From Candidatus Methanimicrococcus labiotermitis (lineage in GTDB: Archaea; Halobacteriota; Methanosarcinia; Methanosarcinales; Methanosarcinaceae), in the NCBI GenBank assembly GCA_009784005.1, contig WRCE01000014.1, positions 1 to 43,757 on the forward strand: DNA of 43,757 nucleotides, written 5' to 3'. The notes beneath the pieces are model-generated. The model had not been told where the DNA came from. It did no database searches and saw nothing but the letters and a program-made list of their open reading frames with translations. Positions 25,437 to 34,087 of this stretch are shown here, piece by piece. How positions within the stretch are numbered: position 1 is the stretch's first letter; every line of letters begins with the position of its first letter. The position numbers and the translations under genes were made by a program.

Positions 25437-27197
25437 TTACAAGTTCAATTCTTTGCCTTTGGGGTATTTGATGGTGTAAACCGTTTTGAAAACTTGGGAG
25501 TCTCCCGGCTGCATTTCAAATTCCCACGCCAAGACGCCGACATCCTCGTTATTGAAAGACGGGGCGGTTGTGTCTTTTGACAGCTCGACCGCGACTTCTT
25601 TGTATGTTGAAATCGGGTAGCGGTCTTTTAAGATCATTTTGATTTTGCGGTTTTGATTGTTCTTCACGGTCATCCGGTAAGCGAATTCTTGTTTGACATC
25701 GCCGCCCAAAAAGCCGCTGCTGCTGTACTCCTTCATCTTCTCGCGCTTGACAGAGACGCGGCGGTCCGTTCCAAGCGTCAGCGAAAGGATTTTTTGAGCG
25801 GACTGCGCGTCGATGTACGTTTCGCCGATAAAAGTCCCGCCGTATGTCACGTTGGCATTGCCGCTGAGCAGGTTCAGCTTTTCCCAATTCGCGATGTCCG
25901 CGAGCAGATAGGTTTCGTGGTCCATCTGCGGGGCGCAGTAATACTTAAATTCAGCCGGTACTTCCTGTTTTTTAAGCTCAATGATTTGCTCTTTGCCGTT
26001 TCCGGGAATCGAATAAGGCAAGTCGATTTCAAAAGAAATGTTCAGCATATCTTCTGATTGTTTGATGAAATCACCCATGCCGCTCTTCAGCGCAACGACG
26101 TAGACGCCGCCGGAAGCTTCGGGGCCATATGTATAAACAGCGGAAGACGCGTCTATGAATTCGACGTTTTTAATCATAGACTGATCAAGCGAAGCGTAAT
26201 AAGAAGCGTTGGCGACAACACCGTCAATGATATAAAGCGGCGCAGCCGGCGCGGACGGCAGGAAGTCAGCGGTTTCTTCGGGACAAGCAACGCATTGGCT
26301 CATCTCTTCGTAAGAATAAGTATTTTGAGCAATCGGCATGGCCGGCGATTTTCGCTTCAGCGACAGCGGCGCCGACGCGGACAAATACTCGGGGACCGGC
26401 TCGGTATAACGCAAAAACCACGCGCTGAAGAGCGGCGCAGCTTTTCCCGCGCTCGGGGCGGCGGTTGATAACGTCACTTTGACTTTTTCCCAATCAATGC
26501 CCGTCACCTGACGCACTTTGGCTTTGGAAGTGATTTGAACGGGTTTGTCGGCATCGGCAACGATGTCGTGGTACGGGTACCAGCCGGCATTGTTCGTAAA
26601 ATAAGTGATTTCCAAATCACATTCGTTGTCGGCGGGGGAGGAGAGGGACAATCTCAAAAGGCCCGATGTCTTGTTATTTTTCAGCGACTTTTGGTCAAAC
26701 TGAGCGGACAGGTCACGAATCATGTCATTCATCTTGTCCGCTTTTTCGCGGTCGGTAAACAATATTTCTTCGAGTTCGCAGGCTTTGGATTTGTAGTAAT
26801 CCATCGTCTGCATCAGCTCATCGACAAAGACGCCGGATTTTTTGAAAACCTTTTGATCAATACTGTTCTGCAAAAAAGAAAGCATGTTTTGATGGATGCT
26901 GATTTGTGTATAAAGCCGGCTCAAATCCTTTTGCTTTTCATTGATTTCATCCTTCAATTTTTGAGCTTCTCCGCTCAGCGCATTTTCTGCCAAATAATCA
27001 ACGGAAAACTCAAAAGACGAAACAATGACGCCGTTCGCCGTTTTAATTTTAAGAGTGTTTTGGTCGATATGCGGGCTTAAACCGCCGACCTGTATTTCAT
27101 TGGTCCCTTTCAGTAAACTCGCTTTTGCCGAATGCGTCAGCTCGGCGCCCCTGAAATAAATAATCGTGTCTTTAATTTGAGATTGAATTTTATCCAT
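25437..27197 (-). CDS. MuiA-like DUF4139 protein with TonB-plug-like insert
   Basis: The 586-residue protein fits the mucoidy-inhibitor MuiA family (DUF4140/DUF4139): an N-terminal beta domain, a coiled coil at about 72-175, then a C-terminal beta domain (about 190-586) ending in a TVYTIKYPKG strand. Inserted at 319-372 is a segment that reads like the plug of a SusC/TonB-dependent receptor, with LYIIDGV, a DAS motif, YG and GGVYVV in the right order. No signal peptide is visible. The combined layout resembles Bacteroidota proteins, suggesting lateral transfer. A GGAGG ribosome site lies 8 nt before the ATG. The function is unknown; the family name comes from a bacterial mucoidy phenotype. 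Confidence 0.85.
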   Translation of the reverse strand: MDKIQSQIKDTIIYFRGAELTHSAKASLLKGTNEIQVGGLSPHIDQNTLKIKTANGVIVSSFEFSVDYLAENALSGEAQKLKDEINEKQKDLSRLYTQISIHQNMLSFLQNSIDQKVFKKSGVFVDELMQTMDYYKSKACELEEILFTDREKADKMNDMIRDLSAQFDQKSLKNNKTSGLLRLSLSSPADNECDLEITYFTNNAGWYPYHDIVADADKPVQITSKAKVRQVTGIDWEKVKVTLSTAAPSAGKAAPLFSAWFLRYTEPVPEYLSASAPLSLKRKSPAMPIAQNTYSYEEMSQCVACPEETADFLPSAPAAPLYIIDGVVANASYYASLDQSMIKNVEFIDASSAVYTYGPEASGGVYVVALKSGMGDFIKQSEDMLNISFEIDLPYSIPGNGKEQIIELKKQEVPAEFKYYCAPQMDHETYLLADIANWEKLNLLSGNANVTYGGTFIGETYIDAQSAQKILSLTLGTDRRVSVKREKMKEYSSSGFLGGDVKQEFAYRMTVKNNQNRKIKMILKDRYPISTYKEVAVELSKDTTAPSFNNEDVGVLAWEFEMQPGDSQVFKTVYTIKYPKGKELNL

Positions 27198-27666
27198 AGT
27201 ATACTCCTCCGATTTAAATTATAATGACATAAAAAAGCAAGGGACATCGTGTCTTGCATGCCGGCGTTCTTTGCCCTTCTTGGCCCGCGGCGCCGCTCCC
27301 GGTCGAATATCCGGCGGTTGCCCGCGAAATATTCACAATAATTCTCATTTGACAGTCAGCAGTAACATTATCCACGGTTCCGAGATTTAAAACTTCGCTT
27401 TGATTCAGCCGATTGCTTTTCGGAAGGAGAAAGGGCAGAAGGATAGAGATTCAGAGTGACAGAGGGGCAGAAGGACAGAGGGCAGAAAGACAGAGGGCAG
27501 AAGGACAGAGGTTAGAATGATTGAGGGTCAAATGACACAGTTTCAGAATAACGCGTTTTCAGAATGAAACGGCTTCAAAATGACACGGTTTCAGAATGAA
27601 GCGGCTTTGGGAAATCCGGCCTGTTTTAAACGGCCGGCCCCGAAAAACACCGCTTTATCCATTTAT
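27198..27666. other. 469-bp spacer with repeats and a GC-rich patch
   Basis: It contains a GC-rich stretch at about 27258-27330 without an obvious reading frame, a gacagagggcagaag repeat (27425-27512) and a gaatgacacggtttca-type repeat (27530-27605). No gene is supported. Confidence 0.65.
27425..27605. repeat. two adjacent short tandem arrays
   Basis: The first array has 16-bp units around ggcagaaggacagag; the second has 15-16 bp units around cagaatgaaacggctt. They lie immediately 3' of the chagasin-like lipoprotein gene. Confidence 0.8.
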
Positions 27667-28551
27667 TCAGTCATATTCAATGACCGGCCCGAAATGAAAG
27701 ATGTCATAGCTGACGCTGACAATTTCAAGAGTCATATTGTCATGGACACGAACGCCGTAAACGGCAGTTTCGGTGGTGCTGCCGGCTTCAAATGTTCTCA
27801 AATAACCGAATGTCACGTTTGCTGACCCCGCTTCCTGTCCTTTGAATTCAAAGGTGCGCGTCCCGGGGGCGCCGATTAAACCGATTGCCGGCGCGTTGAA
27901 ATCATTCTTTGTCATGTTCAAGATGCCCGCGGGCGCGTCGCTGACCGTCCAGTCATAGCCCGTTGTCGGATTTGACCCGAACTCGATTTTCAAAACTGAG
28001 CCGTTGTTTTCAAGAACGGTGTTTTTGGGAAGCGGAGAGAGGCTTTCTTTTGGAGAAGACACGGAAAGAATCGCCATGGACTTGTCATCTTTGACTTCAA
28101 TGACATAAGTCATATTTTCAACGGCAGCGCCGTCATCAAAACTTGCAACGTAAATGAAGTTCAGCGCAACAATGCCGGCTTGGTTTCCTTCAAAGAACCA
28201 ATACTGAGTGCCGAAAGCGTCAAGCGTATATGGTGTAATGGCACCGCTCGAAGTTTCATTCAAAATGCCCGTCCGGTTTTCCGTCACCGTCCAATTGCAG
28301 CCGACGGATGCCGAGTGTGTCGTGAATTCAAAGTTCAAAACAGTGTTGTTACCGGAAAGCGTCGCGTTTTTGAAGAAATGCAAGACGCTCGGGTCCTCTG
28401 TATTATTACCGTCGGTTGTATTGTTGCCATCCGTTGTGTTGTTGCCGTCGGTTGTATTGTTGCCGGCCGTTGTATTGCCGCCGAGACAGCCCGACAGCGC
28501 GACCGCCAAAATCAAGCCGATGAATATCAATAATTTTACTGAATTTTTCAA
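27667..28551 (-). CDS. chagasin-like lipoprotein, two I42-type domains
   Basis: The start is a TTG at 28551 with GAGGGGAT just upstream; no in-frame ATG precedes the signal. The N-terminus has a lipobox (LSGC, Cys22), so the protein is a surface lipoprotein. An Asn/Thr/Gly repeat with many N-glycosylation sequons spans about 25-52. Two related beta domains follow. The second has the NPTTGYDW loop (194-201), GAPG near 227 and a YLRTF loop, in the order of the three inhibitory loops of chagasin (MEROPS I42). The first domain is degenerate at the NPTTGY site. A role in blocking cysteine proteases of the host or of other microbes is a family-based inference. Confidence 0.85.
   Translation of the reverse strand: MKNSVKLLIFIGLILAVALSGCLGGNTTAGNNTTDGNNTTDGNNTTDGNNTEDPSVLHFFKNATLSGNNTVLNFEFTTHSASVGCNWTVTENRTGILNETSSGAITPYTLDAFGTQYWFFEGNQAGIVALNFIYVASFDDGAAVENMTYVIEVKDDKSMAILSVSSPKESLSPLPKNTVLENNGSVLKIEFGSNPTTGYDWTVSDAPAGILNMTKNDFNAPAIGLIGAPGTRTFEFKGQEAGSANVTFGYLRTFEAGSTTETAVYGVRVHDNMTLEIVSVSYDIFHFGPVIEYD
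28400..28475 (-). repeat. 18-bp coding repeat (Asn-Thr-rich)
   Basis: Four units encode a hexapeptide of N, N, T, T, D/A and G after the lipobox, forming a likely glycosylated linker. Confidence 0.85.
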
Positions 28552-28713
28552 AATATCCCCTCAAGAGTCAATAAATTTATAAAGAAGCCGGCGGCTGCCG
28601 ATAAAGAAATAAACCGGCGCATCGGCATAATATTAATTGAATTTATTAATTGGATTTATAAATTGAATTCGTAATATATCAATCAATCGTATCTGAAAAA
28701 ATAAAAAAGACAG

Positions 28714-28734
28714 AGGGCGTCTTAAAAACGCCCT
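28714..28734 (-). terminator. terminator downstream of proS
   Basis: AGGGCGT and ACGCCCT form a stem with a 7-nt loop, followed on the minus strand by a T-rich tract. The proS repeat array lies between the stop and this hairpin. Confidence 0.75.
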
Positions 28735-28738
28735 GTGA

Positions 28739-28920
28739 ATACGCCTTGTTAAAACGCCTTGTTAAAACGCTTTGTTAAAACGCCTTGTTGAAACGCCTTG
28801 TTGAAACGCCTTGTTAAAACGCTTTGTTAAAACGCCTTGTTGAAACAGCTTATTGAAACAGCTTATTGAAACAGCTTATTGAAACAGCTTGCTAAATGCG
28901 CCTTGTTGAAACACTCTGTT
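28739..28920. repeat. minisatellite after proS
   Basis: Roughly 13 units of ttgttaaaacgcc / ttgttgaaacgcc / ttattgaaacagc type extend up to the proS stop codon. Confidence 0.88.
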
Positions 28921-28932
28921 GACGCCGGCGGC

Positions 28933-30420
28933 TCAGTACATCTTGGCGATGCAAATTTTTTTCTCGGATTCACTGCCGCAAACAGGGCATTTGCCTGTTC
29001 TGACAGCTGTTTCCGCGTATGGCGTTCCGAGAATGCCGGCATTCGTCTCTTCTTCGATCTTCATGCCGCACGCGTCGCTGCCGCACCACGAAATTTCGGC
29101 AACGCCTTTTCCGCTTCCGATGATTGCCGTCACTTCCGCCAGCGTTTCGCAAGGCGTGATCATGGCTTTCATCTTTTCTTCGGCTTTGTTGTAAAGGTCG
29201 TCGCCCATTTGCTTTAACTCGGACAAAACGGTTTCTTCGATGCCGTTGAGCGAAACGAATTGTTTCTCGCCTTTGTCGCGGCGGACCAAAACGGCTGAAT
29301 TCTTTTCTAAATCCCTCGGGCCGATTTCAATACGCAGGCAGCTGCCTTTCAGCTCCCATTTGTAATATTTCGCGCCGGGGCGAAGGTCGCTTGCATCCAT
29401 TTCAACGCGAAGGCCCTGCGCTTTTAAAACGGAAACGACATTTTCACAGGCGGCCATAACGGCCTCTGTTGTGTCTTTGAATAAAACGGGAATGACGACA
29501 ATTTGGACAGGCGCGACCGCGGGCGGCAAAACCAATCCTTTGTCGTCGCCGTGAGCGGAAATAACGGCGGCAATCGACCGCTCGGAAATACCGTAACAGG
29601 TCTGGTTGGCGTATTCCTGAGCGCCGTCGGCGTTTTCGTACATAATGTCATAGGTTTTCGCGAAGTTCGTTCCCAAGTGGTGAGCGGTGCCGATTTGAAG
29701 CGTCTTGCCGTCAGGCATAATCGTGTCAAGCGCAATCGTATAGTCGCCGCCGGGGAACTTATCCCAGTCGGGGCGTTTGGAAATGAGGAACGGAACAGAG
29801 AGGCGGCGGTAAATGTCCGCGTACAAGCCGACAGCTTCGTCCACCTGTTTTTCAGCGTCCTCCCACGTGGCGTGAACGGTATGCGCTTCCTTAAATGACG
29901 TGATTTCGCGCAAGCGAATCAGCGGGCGGGTGTGTTTCGTTTCATGGCGGAACGTGTTGACCACCTGATACAGTTTCAGCGGCATGTCGGCGTGGGAGCG
30001 AATCCATAGCTTATACATCGGATAGATAGCCGTCTCGCTGGTCGGGCGCAGCGCCAGCCGGATATCAAGAGGCGTAACGCCGCCGTGCGTGACCCAAAAG
30101 ACTTCGTCTTCAAAACCTTTGATGTGGTCAGCCTCTTTCATGAACTCGGTTTCGGGGATAAGCAGCGGGAAAAGCGTTTCTTCGTGTCCCGAATTGTCCA
30201 TCACGTCGCGGATGATATTGTAAACGCGTTTTCGGATACCGAAACCAAAGGGGTGCCAAACGTAAAGGCCCTTCACGGGATAGCGGACATCCATGACACA
30301 GCCGATATCAAGAATCGTATTGAACCATTCGCTGAACTCCGATTTTGGAGGCAGAACGGCTTCCTTTCCCGCTTCCTTTCCGGCGTCATTTTTGCCGGCA
30401 TTTTTCTGATTTTCTGTCAT
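28933..30420 (-). CDS. proS: prolyl-tRNA synthetase, archaeal/eukaryotic type
   Basis: The class II synthetase charges tRNA-Pro with proline. It lacks the bacterial editing insertion and has the archaeal C-terminal zinc domain with two Cys pairs (CGSDAC and CPVC), ending in AKMY as in archaeal homologues. Motif 2 is the [11 protein letters not shown] segment. I choose the ATG at 30420 (495 residues), where GAGTGAC lies upstream; an ATG at 30450 would add ten residues but has no ribosome site. The N-terminal 20 residues are Lys/Gly/Ala-rich. Confidence 0.95.
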   Translation of the reverse strand: MTENQKNAGKNDAGKEAGKEAVLPPKSEFSEWFNTILDIGCVMDVRYPVKGLYVWHPFGFGIRKRVYNIIRDVMDNSGHEETLFPLLIPETEFMKEADHIKGFEDEVFWVTHGGVTPLDIRLALRPTSETAIYPMYKLWIRSHADMPLKLYQVVNTFRHETKHTRPLIRLREITSFKEAHTVHATWEDAEKQVDEAVGLYADIYRRLSVPFLISKRPDWDKFPGGDYTIALDTIMPDGKTLQIGTAHHLGTNFAKTYDIMYENADGAQEYANQTCYGISERSIAAVISAHGDDKGLVLPPAVAPVQIVVIPVLFKDTTEAVMAACENVVSVLKAQGLRVEMDASDLRPGAKYYKWELKGSCLRIEIGPRDLEKNSAVLVRRDKGEKQFVSLNGIEETVLSELKQMGDDLYNKAEEKMKAMITPCETLAEVTAIIGSGKGVAEISWCGSDACGMKIEEETNAGILGTPYAETAVRTGKCPVCGSESEKKICIAKMY

Positions 30421-30464
30421 AAAGTCACTCTTATTCGATAAGTTTTGCATGGTAATAGAAATGA

Positions 30465-30558
30465 AAAAAAATAAAGAAATTAACGATTAACGAAATTAAC
30501 GATAAACGAAATTAACGATAAACGAAATTAACGATTGATGAAATTACGATTAACGAAA
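30465..30558. repeat. 16-bp tandem repeat between proS and the Dabb gene
   Basis: About five units of attaacgataaacgaa type fill the 138-bp gap and touch the stop codon of the Dabb gene. Confidence 0.85.
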
Positions 30559-30861
30559 TTAATATTCAAAATCAATGGCAGTCCTTCCGTTATTGACTTT
30601 TTTGACAAACGCGGCAACCTCCGCGTGAAGCGGATTTTTCTGATAGGCGTACAGCGCGTCTTCCGATTCAAAATCGGCAATTAAAACGACGTCGTCGTTG
30701 CCTTCGATTTTCAAGGAGTTCAGTTCCACGCGAATGCTTTTGATTTCGGGAATCAGACCGTAAAGCCCTTCTAATTTCTCTTTGATGAGAACGGCGTTTT
30801 CACCGGCAGTCTTTCCTTCAGCTTCAGCTTTCAGCTTCCACAAAACAATATGTTGTATCAT
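30559..30861 (-). CDS. Dabb (stress-responsive A/B barrel) family protein
   Basis: The 100-residue soluble protein has the Dabb pattern: an N-terminal MIQHIVLWK strand, a central helix, and a YQKNPLH segment typical of this dimeric ferredoxin-like barrel. Members are small stress-linked or catalytic proteins of mostly unknown function. It starts 26 bp after the stop of the MFS gene on the same strand, so the two probably share an mRNA. No clear ribosome site is seen. Confidence 0.85.
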   Translation of the reverse strand: MIQHIVLWKLKAEAEGKTAGENAVLIKEKLEGLYGLIPEIKSIRVELNSLKIEGNDDVVLIADFESEDALYAYQKNPLHAEVAAFVKKVNNGRTAIDFEY

Positions 30862-30887
30862 GCTTTGACAAAACGGGGTTTTTGTAT

Positions 30888-32354
30888 TTATAAGATTTCA
30901 CAATCTTTGTCTTCGCGCGTTGTCGGCCCTCTCAAATAGGATAAAACGGCGCCGGCAAGACAAAGACATGTACTGATGTAAAACGTCGTTCGTATCGCCT
31001 GCAAGAAGAGAGGAACGGTATCAGGGCGCAGCATTTCCGTGCTGCCGAGGAAAACGGATATCGAACACATCGCAATCGCCATGGACAAGACCATCCCCGT
31101 TTGCCGCATCACGGCAAGCGATGCGCTGGCGCTGCTGTAGTCTTTTCGCCCGACGCAATTCATGATCGTTGATGTGTTGGGAGACGCGAAAAAGGCAAAA
31201 CCGATGCCGAGCAAAACCTGATAAAAAATCAGGTGAGACAGCGGCGTTTCCGCCGTCAGCGTTGACAGCAGGAAAAGACCGGCGGCAAGCAGCAGCATTC
31301 CGAATGTGGATAAATAGCGGCTGTCCATCTTGTCAGAAAGTTTGCCGATAAACGGCGAAAATGCGGCCTGAAAAGCCGGCTGCGCCAATAAGATCAATCC
31401 TGCCATATCGGACGGATAATGCAAGACGCGCTGCAGGTAAAGACTGAGGAAAAAGACAACGGCGTAAGTGCCGGCGTAATTCAAAAAAGCGGCAAAATTG
31501 GAACGGGCAAAGTGCTTGTTCGTGAAGAACAGGCGAATCCGCATCACCGGAAACTCCTGATTCTTAACGTAATGAATGAAAATCGGAAGAGAAATCAATC
31601 CGAGCGCCACGCTGCCAAACGCCCACGTCGCGGGCAGATTGCTGAGCCCGAAAAGCAAGAAGAAAATCGTAATCATATACAAAAGAGCGCCTTTGTAATC
31701 GAAAGTTTCTCCTTTGCCTTCAATGTATTCCGTTTTCAAATATTTGTAAACGATCAGTGTGCCGAGAACAGCCAGCGGAATAAGCAGAACAAAAACACTT
31801 CGCCAGCCGAAATTGGCCGTCATGAAACCGCCGGCGACAGGCCCCAGCGATGAACCGAGATAAACGACGGCGACGTTGATGCCAAAAACGGAGCCTCTTT
31901 GAGAAGGCGGATAAATGGAACTGAGAATCGGCAGAGACGTGCCAAAAACACAAGCCATTGCCAAACCGTCACAGGCGCGCAGCAGGATAAGAATTCCGAA
32001 TGAAGGAGAAAACGGCGCCAAAATAGCCGAAACGGCCGCGATGGTCATGCCGATTAAAAATATCTTTTTACGGCCGACCAAGTCGGCAAGGCGCGCCATC
32101 GGCACCAAAAAAAGAACAGAAGAGAAAAGGTAAACCGTTGACACCCACCCCAGCGCGTGGGCGCTCACGCCGAACTCGACACCGATTGCGGGAAGAGACA
32201 GATTCAGCATAGACATACCAAACGGCGTCATAAAAGACGCCAAAGAGATCCCTATGAGAACCATCTTTTTTTGAGAGGGCGTCAGCTGTAAGGGAACATT
32301 ATCGGATGCCGAATGAACTGCCGCTGAAGAACTGACTGATGCCGTACCGGTCAT
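30888..32354 (-). CDS. MFS multidrug-type transporter, DHA2-like
   Basis: The protein has about 14 hydrophobic segments, a motif A in the loop after helix 2 (ARLADLVGRKK) and a motif C in helix 5 (GSSLGPVAGG), both features of drug:H+ antiporters of the DHA2 family. The substrate is unknown. I take the ATG at 32354 (488 residues), which places helix 1 about 30 residues from the start; a TTG at 32411 would add 19 residues and has GAGGT farther upstream, so the start is uncertain. It forms a likely operon with the Dabb gene. Confidence 0.88.
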   Translation of the reverse strand: MTGTASVSSSAAVHSASDNVPLQLTPSQKKMVLIGISLASFMTPFGMSMLNLSLPAIGVEFGVSAHALGWVSTVYLFSSVLFLVPMARLADLVGRKKIFLIGMTIAAVSAILAPFSPSFGILILLRACDGLAMACVFGTSLPILSSIYPPSQRGSVFGINVAVVYLGSSLGPVAGGFMTANFGWRSVFVLLIPLAVLGTLIVYKYLKTEYIEGKGETFDYKGALLYMITIFFLLFGLSNLPATWAFGSVALGLISLPIFIHYVKNQEFPVMRIRLFFTNKHFARSNFAAFLNYAGTYAVVFFLSLYLQRVLHYPSDMAGLILLAQPAFQAAFSPFIGKLSDKMDSRYLSTFGMLLLAAGLFLLSTLTAETPLSHLIFYQVLLGIGFAFFASPNTSTIMNCVGRKDYSSASASLAVMRQTGMVLSMAIAMCSISVFLGSTEMLRPDTVPLFLQAIRTTFYISTCLCLAGAVLSYLRGPTTREDKDCEIL

Positions 32355-32444
32355 AAAACCAAACCAACCCGAGACACCGCATACAAAAACGCGGAATCGG
32401 TGAAAATTCAAAGATAAACAAACCTCTTCGTATGAAAGAGAGGA

Positions 32445-32605
32445 TAGAATAAAAAGAAAACGTAATAGAATAAAAAGAAAACGGATTGGAATAAAAAAAC
32501 GGATTGGAATAAAAACGGATTGGAATAAAAACGGATTGGAATAAAAATAGGATAAAAAGATAGGAAAAAAAGATAGGATAAAAAAATAGAATAAAAAGAA
32601 AACGG
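32445..32605. repeat. 16-bp minisatellite
   Basis: Units based on aataaaaacggattgg and aaaaagataggat alternate over 160 bp. Confidence 0.85.
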
Positions 32606-32640
32606 CTTTTGACCGGATTCTTTTAATTATTCAATGATGG

Positions 32641-32666
32641 GAAATACAGAAAAACAACTGTATTTC
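32641..32666 (-). terminator. hairpin after the two-helix membrane protein gene
   Basis: GAAATACAG and CTGTATTTC form a perfect 9-bp stem with an 8-nt loop, 16 bp after the stop. No T-run follows, so termination is only likely. Confidence 0.5.
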
Positions 32667-32682
32667 GCTCACCCGAGCGCCT

Positions 32683-33510
32683 TCACACATCCATGCGCCT
32701 TAAGAACAAGGACAGGAGCAAAACGAGGAAGATAATAAAACCAACCGCGATCAGCGCCAGCAGGAAGGTTTGATCGAACGGGAAAACAGCTTCCAGTTCG
32801 GCGAATTGGATGAAGACAAACAGCGCCAGCAGCAGCACAATCAATACAAGAGAAACGAAAATCGTCACTCTTTCGATAATCGGAAGCGACGGTGCCTTTT
32901 TCTCGGCGCCGTATTTATCGGATTTGGGAGGCGAAGACTGCGGCTTGGGTTTACCGGCTTTGGATTCCCAGCCGTTTTTAATGCCGAACGCGGGCTTGGC
33001 TTTCTTTTTCGTTTCATCCTCTTCGTCATCGTAAACAAGCTGCGCTCTTCCGGAATCGGCGCTTGTGATTGGCCCTTCCGATTTGTAAACATCGCCGGCG
33101 GGATTGTCGGTCAAGCGAAGACCGGACAAGTCGCCGCCTGCCGAGAGCGTTGATTTGCGGGACAAATCGGCGCCGACGGATAATTTAAATCCTTTCTTTT
33201 GAGCGCCGTAGCCCGTCACCACATAGAACATGCCTTCGGTGGCGGAAGACGAATTATAAGGAATGCGGATAACGATTTTGATATACTCGTTGTTTTGAAT
33301 GCGGTGCTTGCTCGGCACCAAAATTAAATAATCGCGAATAGAGTCATCGGGCAAAAACGTAATATGCGTCGGCGATGCAAAGTTCTTGACAAAAATTTGG
33401 AATTCGCGGCCCTCGCCTTTATGAAGCGGCACCTCGATGGTGTCGTATTTGAACTCGATCGAATCTAAAGACGTGCGGCCGATGTAAATGTCTTGAAGAA
33501 CTTCTTTCAT
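32683..33510 (-). CDS. unknown protein with two C-terminal membrane helices
   Basis: The 275-residue protein has an N-terminal beta domain (about 1-110), a charged, proline-containing linker (about 110-210) and two C-terminal helices near 213-235 and 247-268. It resembles conserved archaeal proteins of unknown function in which an Ig-like domain is tethered by a helical hairpin. No signal peptide is visible, so the beta domain may face the cytoplasm or be exported without one. GGAGGG lies 5 nt before the ATG. Confidence 0.8.
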   Translation of the reverse strand: MKEVLQDIYIGRTSLDSIEFKYDTIEVPLHKGEGREFQIFVKNFASPTHITFLPDDSIRDYLILVPSKHRIQNNEYIKIVIRIPYNSSSATEGMFYVVTGYGAQKKGFKLSVGADLSRKSTLSAGGDLSGLRLTDNPAGDVYKSEGPITSADSGRAQLVYDDEEDETKKKAKPAFGIKNGWESKAGKPKPQSSPPKSDKYGAEKKAPSLPIIERVTIFVSLVLIVLLLALFVFIQFAELEAVFPFDQTFLLALIAVGFIIFLVLLLSLFLRRMDV

Positions 33511-33529
33511 TAAATCCCTCCGAAACCGT

Positions 33530-33592
33530 CATGTGTGAAATATGTGTGAAATATGGATGAAATATATGTAAAATGTATGTGAAATATACGAA
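33530..33592. repeat. short repeat upstream of 33510
   Basis: Five degenerate units of atgtgtgaaat type lie just upstream of the preceding gene's start. Confidence 0.7.
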
Positions 33593-33707
33593 AATGGCTT
33601 AATTTTAGAATTGAGCCTTATTATAACTTTATGTGTTAATAAAATTATTCATCAGCACATTTGAAAAGAAACGAAAATGAAGAGAAAAGATAAGCCGATA
33701 TCTCAAA

Positions 33708-33795
33708 AAATGTCAAAAACCGATGTCTCAAAAAATATCAAAACCGACATCACAAAAAATATCAAAACCGACATCACAAAAAATATCAAAAAACA
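33708..33795. repeat. 22-24 bp tandem repeat after the Trm112-like gene
   Basis: About four units of accgacatcacaaaaaatatcaa type, the last lying 15 bp from the stop of the Trm112-like gene. It produces a short repeat-encoded open frame on the plus strand that is not a gene. Confidence 0.85.
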
Positions 33796-33806
33796 CGTGA
33801 TAACCG

Positions 33807-33995
33807 TCAGAACTCATCCCGAAGTTCCGGCGGCAGCATGTTCGCGATTTTGTCTTCAATCGGATAATAAATGTCACAAGCCGAACAATAAAGATTACCG
33901 GAAATGATTTCAAAATCCGTCTCCTCTTTGGGCTTTGCGGCAAGCGTCCCCCGGCAGACGGGGCAAACCATAATGGAAAGCGTTTCTTTTTTCAT
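33807..33995 (-). CDS. Trm112-family zinc-ribbon protein
   Basis: The 62-residue protein has CPVC near residue 11 and CSAC near residue 37, followed by YPIEDKIANML, the pattern of Trm112-like proteins. These bind and activate methyltransferases that act on tRNA, rRNA or release factor. The length is normal for archaeal and bacterial members. No ribosome site is seen before the ATG. The zinc-ligand Cys are all present. Confidence 0.88.
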   Translation of the reverse strand: MKKETLSIMVCPVCRGTLAAKPKEETDFEIISGNLYCSACDIYYPIEDKIANMLPPELRDEF

Positions 33996-34015
33996 AATTT
34001 TTCAAACCGACTTGT

Positions 34016-34066
34016 TTTTCAAACAACCGTATTTCAAACAACCGTATTTCAAACAATCGTATTTCT
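34016..34066. repeat. 18-bp repeat, 3 units
   Basis: Three copies of tttcaaacaaccgta type lie between marC-like and Trm112-like genes; the motif partly resembles the sequence at the marC-like stop (ttcaaacgatatcgg). Confidence 0.75.
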
Positions 34067-34087
34067 AACAGCCTCATCCCTAAATAT

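Larger units (their letters stand above)
28552..28932. other. 381-bp spacer with terminator and minisatellite
   Basis: It holds the proS terminator (28714-28734) and a 13-15 bp repeat (28739-28920). The left end carries the lipoprotein promoter region. No gene is supported. Confidence 0.7.
32355..32682. other. 328-bp spacer with minisatellite
   Basis: It holds the MFS promoter region, a repeat of gaataaaaacggattg type at 32445-32605 and a hairpin (32641-32666) after the gene ending at 32683. No gene is supported. Confidence 0.7.

Noticed and set aside
33677-33907. 76-codon plus-strand frame next to the Trm112-like gene
   Set aside because: Its first half is the tandem repeat and its second half is antisense to the Trm112-like gene.
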